From positions 157,695-221,694 of the forward strand of contig NZ_JAUEPM010000006.1 of NCBI RefSeq assembly GCF_030406385.1: a DNA stretch of 64,000 nt, in the 5' to 3' direction. Each line of letters starts with the position of its first letter. Within the stretch, counting starts at the first letter, position 1. Shown one piece after another: positions 43,590-51,150 of this stretch. Both the position numbers and the translations under genes were made by a program. The notes beneath the pieces are model-generated. The model did not search any database. It had not been told where the DNA came from and worked only from the letters and a program-made list of their open reading frames with translations. The stretch is from Microbacterium oryzae. GTDB taxonomy: Bacteria; Actinomycetota; Actinomycetes; Actinomycetales; Microbacteriaceae.

Positions 43590-43928
43590 GATCTCTCCAC
43601 CCTCCTTCAGGGTTCTGATGGTGGCCGTCACCGAGCGGATCTGCCGCTCCAGCCGACCTCTCTCCTTCTCCAGCCATGCCAGATGCGTCTCGAGTGCGGC
43701 GACCGGGCTGGTCTCCCGCGCCAGCACCTCGGCGATCTGCGGCAGTCCGAGCCCGAGCTCGCGCAGCAGCAGGATGCGCTGCAGGCGCACGAGCGCCTCC
43801 TCGTCGTACCGCCGGTAGCCGTTGTGCCCGATGCGGGATGGTGGCAGCAGGCCGATCGCGCCGTAGTGACGCAGGGCGCGGCTCGTCGTGCCCGTCAGCC
43901 GCGCGACCTCCTGGATCGTCCACTCCAT
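43170..43928 (-). CDS. TipA-like MerR family regulator (long form)
   Basis: The 252-residue protein starts at ATG 43928. The MerR DNA-binding domain is at about residues 1-70 (WTIQEVARLTGTTSRALRHY then GYRRYDEEALVRLQRI). A coiled coil follows (ETHLAWLEKERGRLERQI), then a TipAS ligand-binding domain from about residue 114. Length matches S. lividans TipAL (about 253), a regulator of multidrug genes. The protein has no Cys at all, so the covalent thiopeptide attachment seen in S. lividans TipA cannot occur. The promoter has a MerR 19-nt spacer, so autoregulation is likely. Confidence 0.9.
   Translation of the reverse strand: MEWTIQEVARLTGTTSRALRHYGAIGLLPPSRIGHNGYRRYDEEALVRLQRILLLRELGLGLPQIAEVLARETSPVAALETHLAWLEKERGRLERQIRSVTATIRTLKEGGEIMAEDMFDGFDHTQHREEVERRWGQDAYAMGDAWWRGMSAEERKAWRQRSAQLGADWIAAASAEVDPASDAAQELAARHVAWLQSIPGTPAADPEGDLRGYVVGLGEMYVSDERFATNYGGVEGAAFVRDALRAYAEARL
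43593..43605 (-). promoter_or_regulatory. Internal ribosome binding site of the TipAS-type form
   Basis: On the minus strand AAGGAGGGTGGAGAG precedes the internal ATG at 43589. Two GGAG cores occur in this short stretch, unusual inside a coding region. Confidence 0.55.
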
Positions 43929-43961
43929 CGCCGACTCCCCTCTGCTGACCGGATGCGGACG

Positions 43962-43992
43962 AGGCTACGGGTTGACGCAGCGTCAAGGTCAA
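43962..43992 (-). promoter_or_regulatory. MerR-type promoter with 19-nt spacer and operator
   Basis: On the minus strand, -35 TTGACC (43987-43992) and -10 TAGCCT (43962-43967) are 19 nt apart, the spacing that MerR activators correct by twisting DNA. The spacer holds the 15-nt palindrome TTGACGC-T-GCGTCAA at 43972-43986, the expected dimer site. It controls the TipA-like gene at 43928. Confidence 0.85.
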
Positions 43993-44022
43993 GGCGTCTT
44001 AGCACTCAGTCCTGTTGCGTCT

Positions 44023-44065
44023 CGAGATATATCGTGTTCTACTTCTCGCAACGAGATATATCTCG
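44023..44065. promoter_or_regulatory. Twin PadR-type operators
   Basis: The perfect palindrome CGAGATATATCTCG lies at 44052-44065. A related site CGAGATATATCG lies at 44023-44034, 29 nt upstream by start. They stand out as AT cores in G+C-rich DNA and precede the DUF4097-PadR operon, so PadR autoregulation is the likely meaning. Confidence 0.68.
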
Positions 44066-44101
44066 ATTCGGATGGCGCTGGTCGCCGAACAGGAGCAGAT
44101 C

Positions 44102-45004
44102 ATGGCAGACGAGAAATGGGTCATCCACCCGGGTGAGACCCGCACGATCGACGTCGACGGCGTCCGTCGCCTCAAGGTGGGGCTGATCGGCGGACAGGTC
44201 GACATCATCGGCCACGACGAGCCGCACGCGCGCATCGAGGTGCACGGCGTCACCATCAAGGACCTGCGGGTGGAGCTCGACGGCGACGAGCTGGAGATCG
44301 ACCACCCGCAGCTGCGCTGGGACAACTTCCTCGAGGTCTTCCGCAACTTCGGCGCCGGCGGACCGCGCGCAGAGATCAGCGTCGCGGTGCCCCGTGCGGT
44401 CGCGCTGACCCTCGGCGTCGTGAGCGCGGGAGCGCTCGTGGCCGGGCTCGAGCGCACTGCGCGCATCAACACCGTCTCCGGTGACGTCCTCGTCGACGGC
44501 CTGCGGGGCGACCTCGGCGTCAACGCCGTCTCCGGCGACGTGCAGGCGCGCGAGATGACCGGCGCCTTCTCCGCCAACACGGTGTCGGGAGACGTGGCGG
44601 TATCCGGCGCGCTCACGCGGGTCGACGTGGACTCCGTCTCGGGGTCGACCTTCGTCGACGCGCATGGCCCCGTCGAACGCATCTCCGCGAAGGGCGTGAG
44701 CGGCACGGTGACACTGCGCCTCGACGCCGGATACCCCGCGAACTACGTGGCGCGGTCGGCCAGCGGACGCATCCGCGTCGACGGCGTCGCCTACACCTCG
44801 TCCGGTCCGGCGACCTACACCGCCTCGGTCGGCGAGCTCTCCAGCCGGTTCGTCGACGTGCGTGTGAACACCGTCGCCGGCGACATCACCGTGGTGCGGC
44901 GCGAGAGCGATGAGAACGCGCCCGCGGCCGACGGGCAGGCCGATGCGGCGGATGGCCAGACGCAGTGGCCGGGACAGGCGACGACCGAGGGGGAGGGGCT
45001 CTGA
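44102..45004 (+). CDS. DUF4097 beta-repeat protein
   Basis: The frame is open from 44015, but ATG 44102 has AGGAG about 8 nt before it; the protein has 300 residues. It is a right-handed beta-repeat (DUF4097) protein with repeated turns such as INTVSGDVLV, VNAVSGDVQA and ANTVSGDVAV, where each VSGDV unit adds one strand. It starts MADEKWVIHPGETRTI and the tail is Ala/Asp-rich. It is cytoplasmic with no known function. Its stop overlaps the padR start by 1 nt, a common actinobacterial pair in which PadR regulates the operon. Confidence 0.85.
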   Translation: MADEKWVIHPGETRTIDVDGVRRLKVGLIGGQVDIIGHDEPHARIEVHGVTIKDLRVELDGDELEIDHPQLRWDNFLEVFRNFGAGGPRAEISVAVPRAVALTLGVVSAGALVAGLERTARINTVSGDVLVDGLRGDLGVNAVSGDVQAREMTGAFSANTVSGDVAVSGALTRVDVDSVSGSTFVDAHGPVERISAKGVSGTVTLRLDAGYPANYVARSASGRIRVDGVAYTSSGPATYTASVGELSSRFVDVRVNTVAGDITVVRRESDENAPAADGQADAADGQTQWPGQATTEGEGL

Positions 45005-45612
45005 TGCCTCCCGTCTTCTCGCACGGCGACCTGCGGCTCTACCTCCTGAGCCTGCTCGATGAGACGCCGCGCCACGGGTACGACATCATGCAGGCGTTCG
45101 CCGAGCGCACCGGCGGCACCTACACCCCGAGTGCGGGCACGGTCTACCCGCGCCTCGCGAAGCTGGAGGAGGAGGGCCTCGTGACGAAGACCGCGGATGG
45201 CCGCAAGACCGTCTACGCGATCACCGACGCCGGCCGCGCCGAGGTGCGCTCGCGCGCGGAGGAGCTCGGCGGCATCCAGGAGGGTCTCGCCGACTCGGTG
45301 CGGATCATCGCGGACGGGGTCCGCAGCAGCGTGAGCGAGGCGATGAAGAGCCTTCGTGCGGATCTCGCTGCCGCCGCCGATGCGACGACCGAGACCGCGC
45401 GCCCTCATCGCGCCGACGACCCCCGTGTGCGCGCGCGAGAGCAGCTGCAACGCGCCGAGGTGGCCGTGGGTGAGTTCCGCGGGCGGGTGCGGGCCGATCT
45501 GCGCACGCACGTCGCCCGCGGCGGCGAGCTCGCGCCATCCGTCGTCGACGACCTCGCGCGAGCTCTCGAGGACGCGGCGGCGACCGTCGAGCGGGCGCTC
45601 GGCGGCCGCTGA
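45004..45612 (+). CDS. PadR family transcriptional regulator
   Basis: The 202-residue protein starts at ATG 45004, overlapping the upstream stop (TGATG). The winged helix fills about residues 1-85 (LYLLSLLDETPRHGYDIMQ, TPSAGTVYPRLAKLEEEGLV and GRKTVYAITDAGRAEV). The C-terminal 115 residues form a long helical arm for dimerisation. The C-terminal half is longer than in small PadR proteins. It probably binds the CGAGATATATC sites at 44023 and 44052 and controls its own operon. Confidence 0.9.
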   Translation: MPPVFSHGDLRLYLLSLLDETPRHGYDIMQAFAERTGGTYTPSAGTVYPRLAKLEEEGLVTKTADGRKTVYAITDAGRAEVRSRAEELGGIQEGLADSVRIIADGVRSSVSEAMKSLRADLAAAADATTETARPHRADDPRVRAREQLQRAEVAVGEFRGRVRADLRTHVARGGELAPSVVDDLARALEDAAATVERALGGR

Positions 45613-45623
45613 GGCCGCGGGCG

Positions 45624-46175
45624 CTACCCCTCGATGGGCCAGTCCTCGTCGTCGGAGATCGGCTCGCCGACGGGCACCACGAGGATGCTGCGGTGCTGAC
45701 GGTGCGACAGGCGGGCGGCGACCGATCCCGTGAAGAACTCGCGGATCGAGTCGCCGATGCCGCGCTTGCGCGTGCCGACGACGATGAGACGGGCGTCGAT
45801 CTTGTCGGCGAAGTGCTTGAGTGCGAGAGCGGGGTCGCCGACGAGCTGCCGCACCGACCACTGCACGTCCTTGCCGGTGAGGTGCTCCTCGGCGGCACGG
45901 GTGACGGCCTCGAGCTCCTCGGCGCCCGCGTCGATATGGATGTCCACGGGGGCGGTCTGCACGAATCCGTCCGGGTCCTCGTACGTCACGAAGCGGGTGA
46001 CGTCGACGTGCACCACGACGAGCGGCGCGCGCAGCAGCGCGGCGTACCGCGCGGCCTCCTTGACGACGCGCGGGGCCTGTCCCGGGATGGCGGCGACGAT
46101 CACCGCCCCGTGCAGGGAAGCGTCGGCCGCGGTGTCGCGGGTCTCATCGACGGGGAAGACCTCGTTGTCGCTCAT
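45624..46175 (-). CDS. Universal stress protein (UspA domain)
   Basis: The 183-residue protein starts at ATG 46175. One Usp domain fills about residues 22-170. The ATP-binding loop is VVGTRKRGIGDSIREFFTGS (G-x2-G-x9-G-S), so nucleotide binding is expected. A DED-rich end follows (ISDDEDWPIEG). No regulator is adjacent. Convergent with padR, 11 nt apart. Confidence 0.88.
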   Translation of the reverse strand: MSDNEVFPVDETRDTAADASLHGAVIVAAIPGQAPRVVKEAARYAALLRAPLVVVHVDVTRFVTYEDPDGFVQTAPVDIHIDAGAEELEAVTRAAEEHLTGKDVQWSVRQLVGDPALALKHFADKIDARLIVVGTRKRGIGDSIREFFTGSVAARLSHRQHRSILVVPVGEPISDDEDWPIEG

Positions 46176-46330
46176 GGGCGCGTCCTCTCTCGAACCGCAG
46201 CCCGGCCGGCGTGCGAGGGCCGCGTGGTACCCTGGACTCTACTCTTTCCCGGCATCAGCCGGCTGTCGGAAGTTACGCACGCGGGCCGGCGCAGAAGCCC
46301 GGTGCGGATCAACATAAGGGGGTCTCGCGC

Positions 46331-46519
46331 ATGGGGCGTGGCCGTCAGAAGGCGAAGCACACAAAGCTCGCCCGTGAACTCAAGTCGTTCAGCCCGAGCG
46401 TCGACTATCGGGCGCTGGAGCGTGAACTGGCGCACCCGGACGATGACCCGTACGTCGACCGCTGGGCGGATGACTACAAAGACGAAGACGAAGACGAAGA
46501 CGAACTCGAGAAGGCGTAG
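46331..46519 (+). CDS. DUF3073 protein
   Basis: The frame is open from 46211, but ATG 46331 gives the usual start MGRGRQKAKHTKLAREL of this 62-residue actinobacterial family. The N-terminal half is basic and the C-terminal third strongly acidic (KDEDEDEDELEKA). Actinobacterial purF-purM clusters often carry a DUF3073 gene nearby; here it lies 3.8 kb from purF. A TACCCT hexamer at 46228-46233 may be the -10 element, with a leader of about 90 nt. Function unknown. Confidence 0.88.
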   Translation: MGRGRQKAKHTKLARELKSFSPSVDYRALERELAHPDDDPYVDRWADDYKDEDEDEDELEKA

Positions 46520-46542
46520 CCCTCTCGGGCAACGGATATCGG

Positions 46543-46574
46543 AAGTCGCCGCGGAGCACTCTCCGCGGCGACTT
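46543..46574 (+). terminator. Hairpin terminator after the DUF3073 gene
   Basis: Perfect 14-bp arms (46543-46556 and 46561-46574) enclose CACT. It sits just before the FluC pair. Confidence 0.85.
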
Positions 46575-46596
46575 GCTGTGCGCGGAGGCTGACGCC

Positions 46597-46992
46597 ATGC
46601 GCCCGGCGATTCCATGGGGGCTCCTTCCGCTCGTCTGCGTGGGCGGCGCGGTCGGGGTCACCGCCCGCCACCTGCTGACCCTGCTCGCGGGCGAGGGAGC
46701 AATGGTGCCCGTCATCGCTCTCATCAACGTCACCGGGTCGCTGCTGCTCGGCGTGGTCGCCGGCGCGTGCGGCGCGCGGCACGCGCGGTGGCGTGCCTTC
46801 CTCGGCACCGGCATGCTGGGCGGCTTCACCACCTACAGCGCTTTCGCCGTGCAGGTCGCCGAGGCCCTTCGCGGGCCGCAGCCACTGGCGGCGGTCGCCG
46901 CTGCGCTGGCGCTGCTGGCGGTGGCGGTCGTCGCGGCAGCGGTCGGTCTGGCCATCGGGCTCCGCATCGCGGGGCGGGAGACGCGCCGGTGA
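46597..46992 (+). CDS. crcB: Fluoride channel subunit FluC/CrcB, first copy
   Basis: The frame is open from 46573, but ATG 46597 gives 131 residues beginning MRPAIPWGLLPL. Four membrane segments are visible. Conserved parts are GGAVGVTARHLL, INVTGSLLLG and GMLGGFTTYSAF, the last carrying the Phe-Thr-Ser fluoride path and central sodium site. FluC exports toxic fluoride. Its stop overlaps the next gene by 4 nt (GTGA), so the two are co-translated and may form a heterodimer with opposite topologies. Confidence 0.92.
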   Translation: MRPAIPWGLLPLVCVGGAVGVTARHLLTLLAGEGAMVPVIALINVTGSLLLGVVAGACGARHARWRAFLGTGMLGGFTTYSAFAVQVAEALRGPQPLAAVAAALALLAVAVVAAAVGLAIGLRIAGRETRR

Positions 46993-47351
46993 TCGTCGTC
47001 GCTCTCGTCGCCGCGGGCGGCGGCGTCGGTGCGGGCCTCCGGTGGCTCGCCGACGTGCTGCTCTCGCGGGTCGTCCCGCGGGGCTTCCCCTGGGCCATCC
47101 TCGCGGTGAACGTGACCGGGTCCTTCGCGCTGGGCGCTCTGACCGGGGCGTCGCTCGGATGGCCCTGGCTCACGGTTCTCGGGACGGGCCTCCTCGGCGG
47201 CTACACGACCTTCAGCACCGTCTCCCTCGACACCGCCGCCTTCTGGCGCGAGGGCCAGGTGACGAAGGCGCTGCTCGACGTGGGCGGCACCTTCGCGCTG
47301 TGCGCGCTGGCCGCTCTCGCGGGTCTCGGTCTCGGCGCTCTGGCCGCCTGA
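46989..47351 (+). CDS. crcB: Fluoride channel subunit FluC/CrcB, second copy
   Basis: The true start is GTG 46989 inside the end of the first copy; the protein has 120 residues. Four membrane segments and the conserved GLRWLADVLL, VNVTGSFALG and GLLGGYTTFSTVS are present. Paired fluC genes occur in many Gram-positive bacteria, where each makes an antiparallel half. Distribution of Lys/Arg differs between the two copies, consistent with opposite insertion; this is inference. No fluoride riboswitch was recognised upstream. Confidence 0.92.
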   Translation: MIVVALVAAGGGVGAGLRWLADVLLSRVVPRGFPWAILAVNVTGSFALGALTGASLGWPWLTVLGTGLLGGYTTFSTVSLDTAAFWREGQVTKALLDVGGTFALCALAALAGLGLGALAA

Positions 47352-47471
47352 GGATCCTCCCGTGGGGGGAGACCGAGCCATGCGCGGCGGTGAAACAATG
47401 AGAGCTCGGATACAGGACCGTATCGAACGGTCCCGACCGCTCCGCCTGGCCATACCGAACGAGAGAGCCCC

Positions 47472-50400
47472 GTGTCGAAGCTCGCCGTCCTCAGTCTGAA
47501 GAACCGGGCGCTCATCGCCCTCATCACCATCTGCGCGGCCGTCTTCGGCGGCCTCTCGCTGACGAGCCTCAAGCAGGAGCTCATCCCGTCGATCGAGCTG
47601 CCCGCCCTCGTCGTCATGACGACGTACCCCGGCGCGTCGCCGACGGTGGTGGAGGCCGACGTGTCGACGCCGATCGAGACGGCGGTGCAGGGGGTCGAGG
47701 GGCTCGAGTCCACGACCGCGACCTCGACGACGAACGCCTCCATCGTGCAGGCGACGTTCGAGTACGGGTCGAACCTCGCGACCGCCGAGCAGAAGATGCA
47801 GCAGGCGATCAACCGCATCGCGTCGCAGCTGCCGGAGTCGGTCGAGCCGCAGGTGCTGTCGGTGAGCATCGACGACCTGCCGGTGATCCAGGTCGCCGTA
47901 TCGGGCCTCGGCGAGGACGAGACCGGCCGCTCGCAGCTCGAGGACATCGCGGTGCCCGCGATCGAGGACGTCGACGGAGTCGGATCCGCCGAGATCGTCG
48001 GCGGGACGGGCCAGCGGATCACCGTCACGCCTGACGCGCAGGCGCTCGCCGAGAACGGGCTCACGCAGCAGGCGATCGCCGACGCCCTCGAGCAGAACGG
48101 CAACCTCTTCCCGGGCGGTGACATCACGGAGGACGGCCGCACCCTCACCGTGCAGACGGGCGAGAAGATCGCCGACATCGGCGCCCTGCGGGCGCTGCCG
48201 CTGGCCACGGACGCCGCCCCGGCGCTGGATCCGGCGACGGGCCAGGCCGTCCCGCGCCCCGTGCTCACGATCGACGACGTCGCCGACGTCGAGCAGACCG
48301 ACGACCCGACCGAGTCGATCTCCCGCGTCAACGGCGAGGACGCCGTCTCCCTCTCGATCACGAAGCTGCCGGCGGCCAACACGGTCGAGGTCTCCGACGG
48401 CGTGCAGAGCGTCATCGACGACCTGCGCGAGACGCTGCCTGACGCCGAGTTCACGATCGTCTTCGATCAGGCCCCCTTCATCGTCGAGTCCATCGACACG
48501 CTCGCGACCGAGGGACTGCTCGGCCTCGTGTTCGCCGTGCTCGTCATCCTCGTGTTCCTGCTGTCCATCCGCTCGACCATCGTCACCGCCATCTCCATCC
48601 CCACCAGCGTGCTCATCACGTTCATCGGGATGCAGGCGTCGGGCTACTCGCTCAATCTGCTGACCCTCGGGGCGCTGACGATCTCGATCGGCCGCGTCGT
48701 GGACGACTCGATCGTCGTGATCGAGAACATCAAGCGGCACTACGTCGGCGGCGCCGACAAGGGCGACGCCATCCGCCTGGCCGTGCGCGAGGTGGCCGGC
48801 GCGGTCACCGCCTCGACCATCACGACCGTCGCCGTGTTCCTCCCGATCGTCTTCGTGGGCGACATGGTCGGTGAGCTGTTCCGACCGTTCGCGTTGACCG
48901 TCACGATCGCGATGGCCGCCTCGCTGCTCGTCGCGCTCACGATCGTGCCCGTGCTGGCCTACTGGTTCATGCGCCCGGGCAAGCCCCTGCTCGACGCGAA
49001 CGGCGAGCCGATCGACCCCGAGCACCCCGACGCGCCGCCCACGCGGCTGCAGGGGGCCTACCTTCCGATCCTCGGATGGACGCTGCGGCACTCCGCCGTG
49101 ACGCTCGTCCTCGCGGTCGTCGTCCTCGTCGGCACGATCGCCCTCGCCCCCCTGATGAAGGTCAACTTCCTCGGCGACACGGGGCAGAACACGATGTCGG
49201 TGTCGCAGGACCTGGGCAACACCGCGAGCCTCGAGGCGAAGGACGACGCCGCGCGGAAGGTCGAGGACGTGCTCGTCGACCTCGACGGCATCGAGACCGT
49301 GCAGGCGTCCATCGGCTCGAGCGGCTCCGCCCTCGGCGACGCCTTCTCGGGCGGTGCCGGTGTCACCTACTCGATCACCACCGAGGACGGCGTCGACCAG
49401 GAGGCTCTGCGAGCCGAGGTGCAGGACGCGCTCGGTGAGCTCGATGACGCGGGGGAGCTGACCGTGGCGGCGGCTGCCGGGTTCGGGTCGTCCGACATCG
49501 AGGTCACCGTCGATGCGCCGAGTTCCGACGCGCTCACCCAGGCCACCAAGGCTCTGGTCGCCGAGCTCGACGGGCGCGAGGGCATCGGCGACGTGACCGA
49601 CGACCTCGCCGCGTCGCTGCCCTACATCGCCGTGGAGGTCGACCGCGGCGCGGCGGCCGAGGCGGGTCTCTCGGAGGCGGCGGTCGGCTCGATCGTCTCG
49701 GGCACGATGCAGCCGCAGCAGGCCGGCACCGTCGAGTTCGACGACACCGCGCTCACGGTGTACATCGCCGTGTCCGACCCGCCCGCGACCGTCAGCGAGC
49801 TGCGCGACCTGGCCATCCCCACGGCCGGCGGTACGGTGCCGCTGAGCGACCTCGCGACGATCGAGGAGAGCGAGGGCCCGGCGTCGATCACCACGGTCGG
49901 CGGACGCCGCACCGCGACGATCACCGTGCCGCCGACGGTCGACAACCTCGCCGTCGCCACCGCGTCGGTGAGCGCGGCGATCGATGCCGCCGAGCTCCCG
50001 GATGGCGCCACCGCATCGGTGGGCGGCGTCGCCGAGCAGCAGGCGGACTCGTTCAGCCAGCTGGGCCTCGCGATGCTCGCGGCCATCCTCATCGTGTACG
50101 TCGTGATGGTCGCGACCTTCAAGTCGCTGCGCCAGCCGCTGCTGCTGCTGGTGTCCGTGCCGTTCGCGGCGACCGGCGCCATCCTGCTGCAGATCGTGAC
50201 CGGGGTGCCGCTCGGCGTCGCATCGCTGATCGGCGTGCTCATGCTCATCGGCATCGTCGTCACGAACGCGATCGTGCTCGTGGACCTCGTGAACCAGTAC
50301 CGCGAGCGCGGGCTCTCCGCGCACGACGCCACGCTCGCGGGAGCGTCGATGCGTCTGCGGCCGATCCTCATGACCGCGCTCGCCACGATCTTCGCGCTCA

Positions 50401-50693
50401 CTCCGATGGGGCTCGGCATCACGGGTCATGGCGGCTTCATCTCGCAGCCGCTCGCGATCGTCGTGATCGGCGGTCTCGTGTCGTCGACGCTGCTGACCCT
50501 CATCGTGCTGCCCACGCTCTACAACCTCGTCGAGGGCGCCCGCGAGCGTCGCGCTGCCAAGCGCGCCGACCGGGACGTGCGTGGCACGAGCGACGGCGGC
50601 TCGGATGGCGATGAGCCCGCGTCCGCGGCGGGCGGGCTTCCGGCGGCCGCGCTTCCGGCGGCCGCGCCGCTGCGGCGGCGTCGCCGGAGGTAG
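47472..50693 (+). CDS. AcrB/HAE-type RND transporter
   Basis: The 1073-residue protein starts at GTG 47472. It has the two-half RND layout: one membrane segment, a large extracytoplasmic loop, then six segments, repeated. The first loop opens TYPGASPTVVEADVSTPIE. Two Asp (D411, D412 in GRVVDDSIVVIENIKRH) match the proton relay D407/D408 of AcrB. It resembles SwrC-type RND proteins of Gram-positive bacteria, which pump lipopeptides or antimicrobials. No membrane fusion protein or outer-membrane partner is adjacent. The C-terminal tail is Ala/Pro-rich and ends in a run of arginines. Confidence 0.9.
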   Translation: MSKLAVLSLKNRALIALITICAAVFGGLSLTSLKQELIPSIELPALVVMTTYPGASPTVVEADVSTPIETAVQGVEGLESTTATSTTNASIVQATFEYGSNLATAEQKMQQAINRIASQLPESVEPQVLSVSIDDLPVIQVAVSGLGEDETGRSQLEDIAVPAIEDVDGVGSAEIVGGTGQRITVTPDAQALAENGLTQQAIADALEQNGNLFPGGDITEDGRTLTVQTGEKIADIGALRALPLATDAAPALDPATGQAVPRPVLTIDDVADVEQTDDPTESISRVNGEDAVSLSITKLPAANTVEVSDGVQSVIDDLRETLPDAEFTIVFDQAPFIVESIDTLATEGLLGLVFAVLVILVFLLSIRSTIVTAISIPTSVLITFIGMQASGYSLNLLTLGALTISIGRVVDDSIVVIENIKRHYVGGADKGDAIRLAVREVAGAVTASTITTVAVFLPIVFVGDMVGELFRPFALTVTIAMAASLLVALTIVPVLAYWFMRPGKPLLDANGEPIDPEHPDAPPTRLQGAYLPILGWTLRHSAVTLVLAVVVLVGTIALAPLMKVNFLGDTGQNTMSVSQDLGNTASLEAKDDAARKVEDVLVDLDGIETVQASIGSSGSALGDAFSGGAGVTYSITTEDGVDQEALRAEVQDALGELDDAGELTVAAAAGFGSSDIEVTVDAPSSDALTQATKALVAELDGREGIGDVTDDLAASLPYIAVEVDRGAAAEAGLSEAAVGSIVSGTMQPQQAGTVEFDDTALTVYIAVSDPPATVSELRDLAIPTAGGTVPLSDLATIEESEGPASITTVGGRRTATITVPPTVDNLAVATASVSAAIDAAELPDGATASVGGVAEQQADSFSQLGLAMLAAILIVYVVMVATFKSLRQPLLLLVSVPFAATGAILLQIVTGVPLGVASLIGVLMLIGIVVTNAIVLVDLVNQYRERGLSAHDATLAGASMRLRPILMTALATIFALTPMGLGITGHGGFISQPLAIVVIGGLVSSTLLTLIVLPTLYNLVEGARERRAAKRADRDVRGTSDGGSDGDEPASAAGGLPAAALPAAAPLRRRRRR

Positions 50694-50700
50694 GTCGACG

Positions 50701-50896
50701 GTTCCGGATCTCGGATGGCCGGGGTGGGTGTGCGCGTGTCAGTCGCACGGGGCGACTCCCGCATCAGCGATCCGAGATCCGGAACCTCGCGGTGGGGAAG
50801 CACGTCGAGAGCACGTCTCGGGTCTCGGATGGCCGGGGGCGGTGTGCGCGTGTCCGTCACGCGGGGCGACTCCCGCACCAGGCCTCCGAGATCCGG
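50701..50896. repeat. Two-copy inverted-repeat element, 114-bp period
   Basis: The gap 50694-51150 between the RND gene and the next helicase holds no gene. Copy 1 (about 50706-50782) and copy 2 (about 50820-50896) are closely similar 77-bp units offset by 114 nt. Copy 1 lies between perfect 16-nt inverted arms at 50701-50716 (GTTCCGGATCTCGGAT) and 50770-50785. The arms of copy 2 are less perfect. Each contains CGGATGGCCGG next to its left arm. The remaining part to 51150 shows no gene; it leads into the helicase ribosome binding site (AAGGA, 51141-51145). Confidence 0.85.
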
Positions 50897-51150
50897 CGCG
50901 CGGCGACGGCCAGCCGGCGGGGATGGCCTGCCCGGGGCTTTCCCAGACGCCTCCAGTAGCGTTGATCGGTCGGCTTCGGACACCGCGCAGAGCGCGGACG
51001 TTTTGGCAGGTGTGAGTCCAGGGGCCGATGGTGAGCGTCGATCGACGCGCATGAACCATCACATGAATGGCCCCCGGCTCCCGACAGTCCGGGTCTGCTC
51101 GCGCGTGTGCGCTCGAGCGCTGTTCTCGTGAGAGAACCCGAAGGAACACC

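Noticed and set aside
46176..46596. Fluoride riboswitch before the FluC genes
   Set aside because: I looked for the pseudoknot-type leader but recognised none; a terminator and DUF3073 fill the space.
50701..50896. Insertion sequence or transposon
   Set aside because: No transposase frame or target duplication is visible; only short inverted arms remain, so I call it a repeat only.
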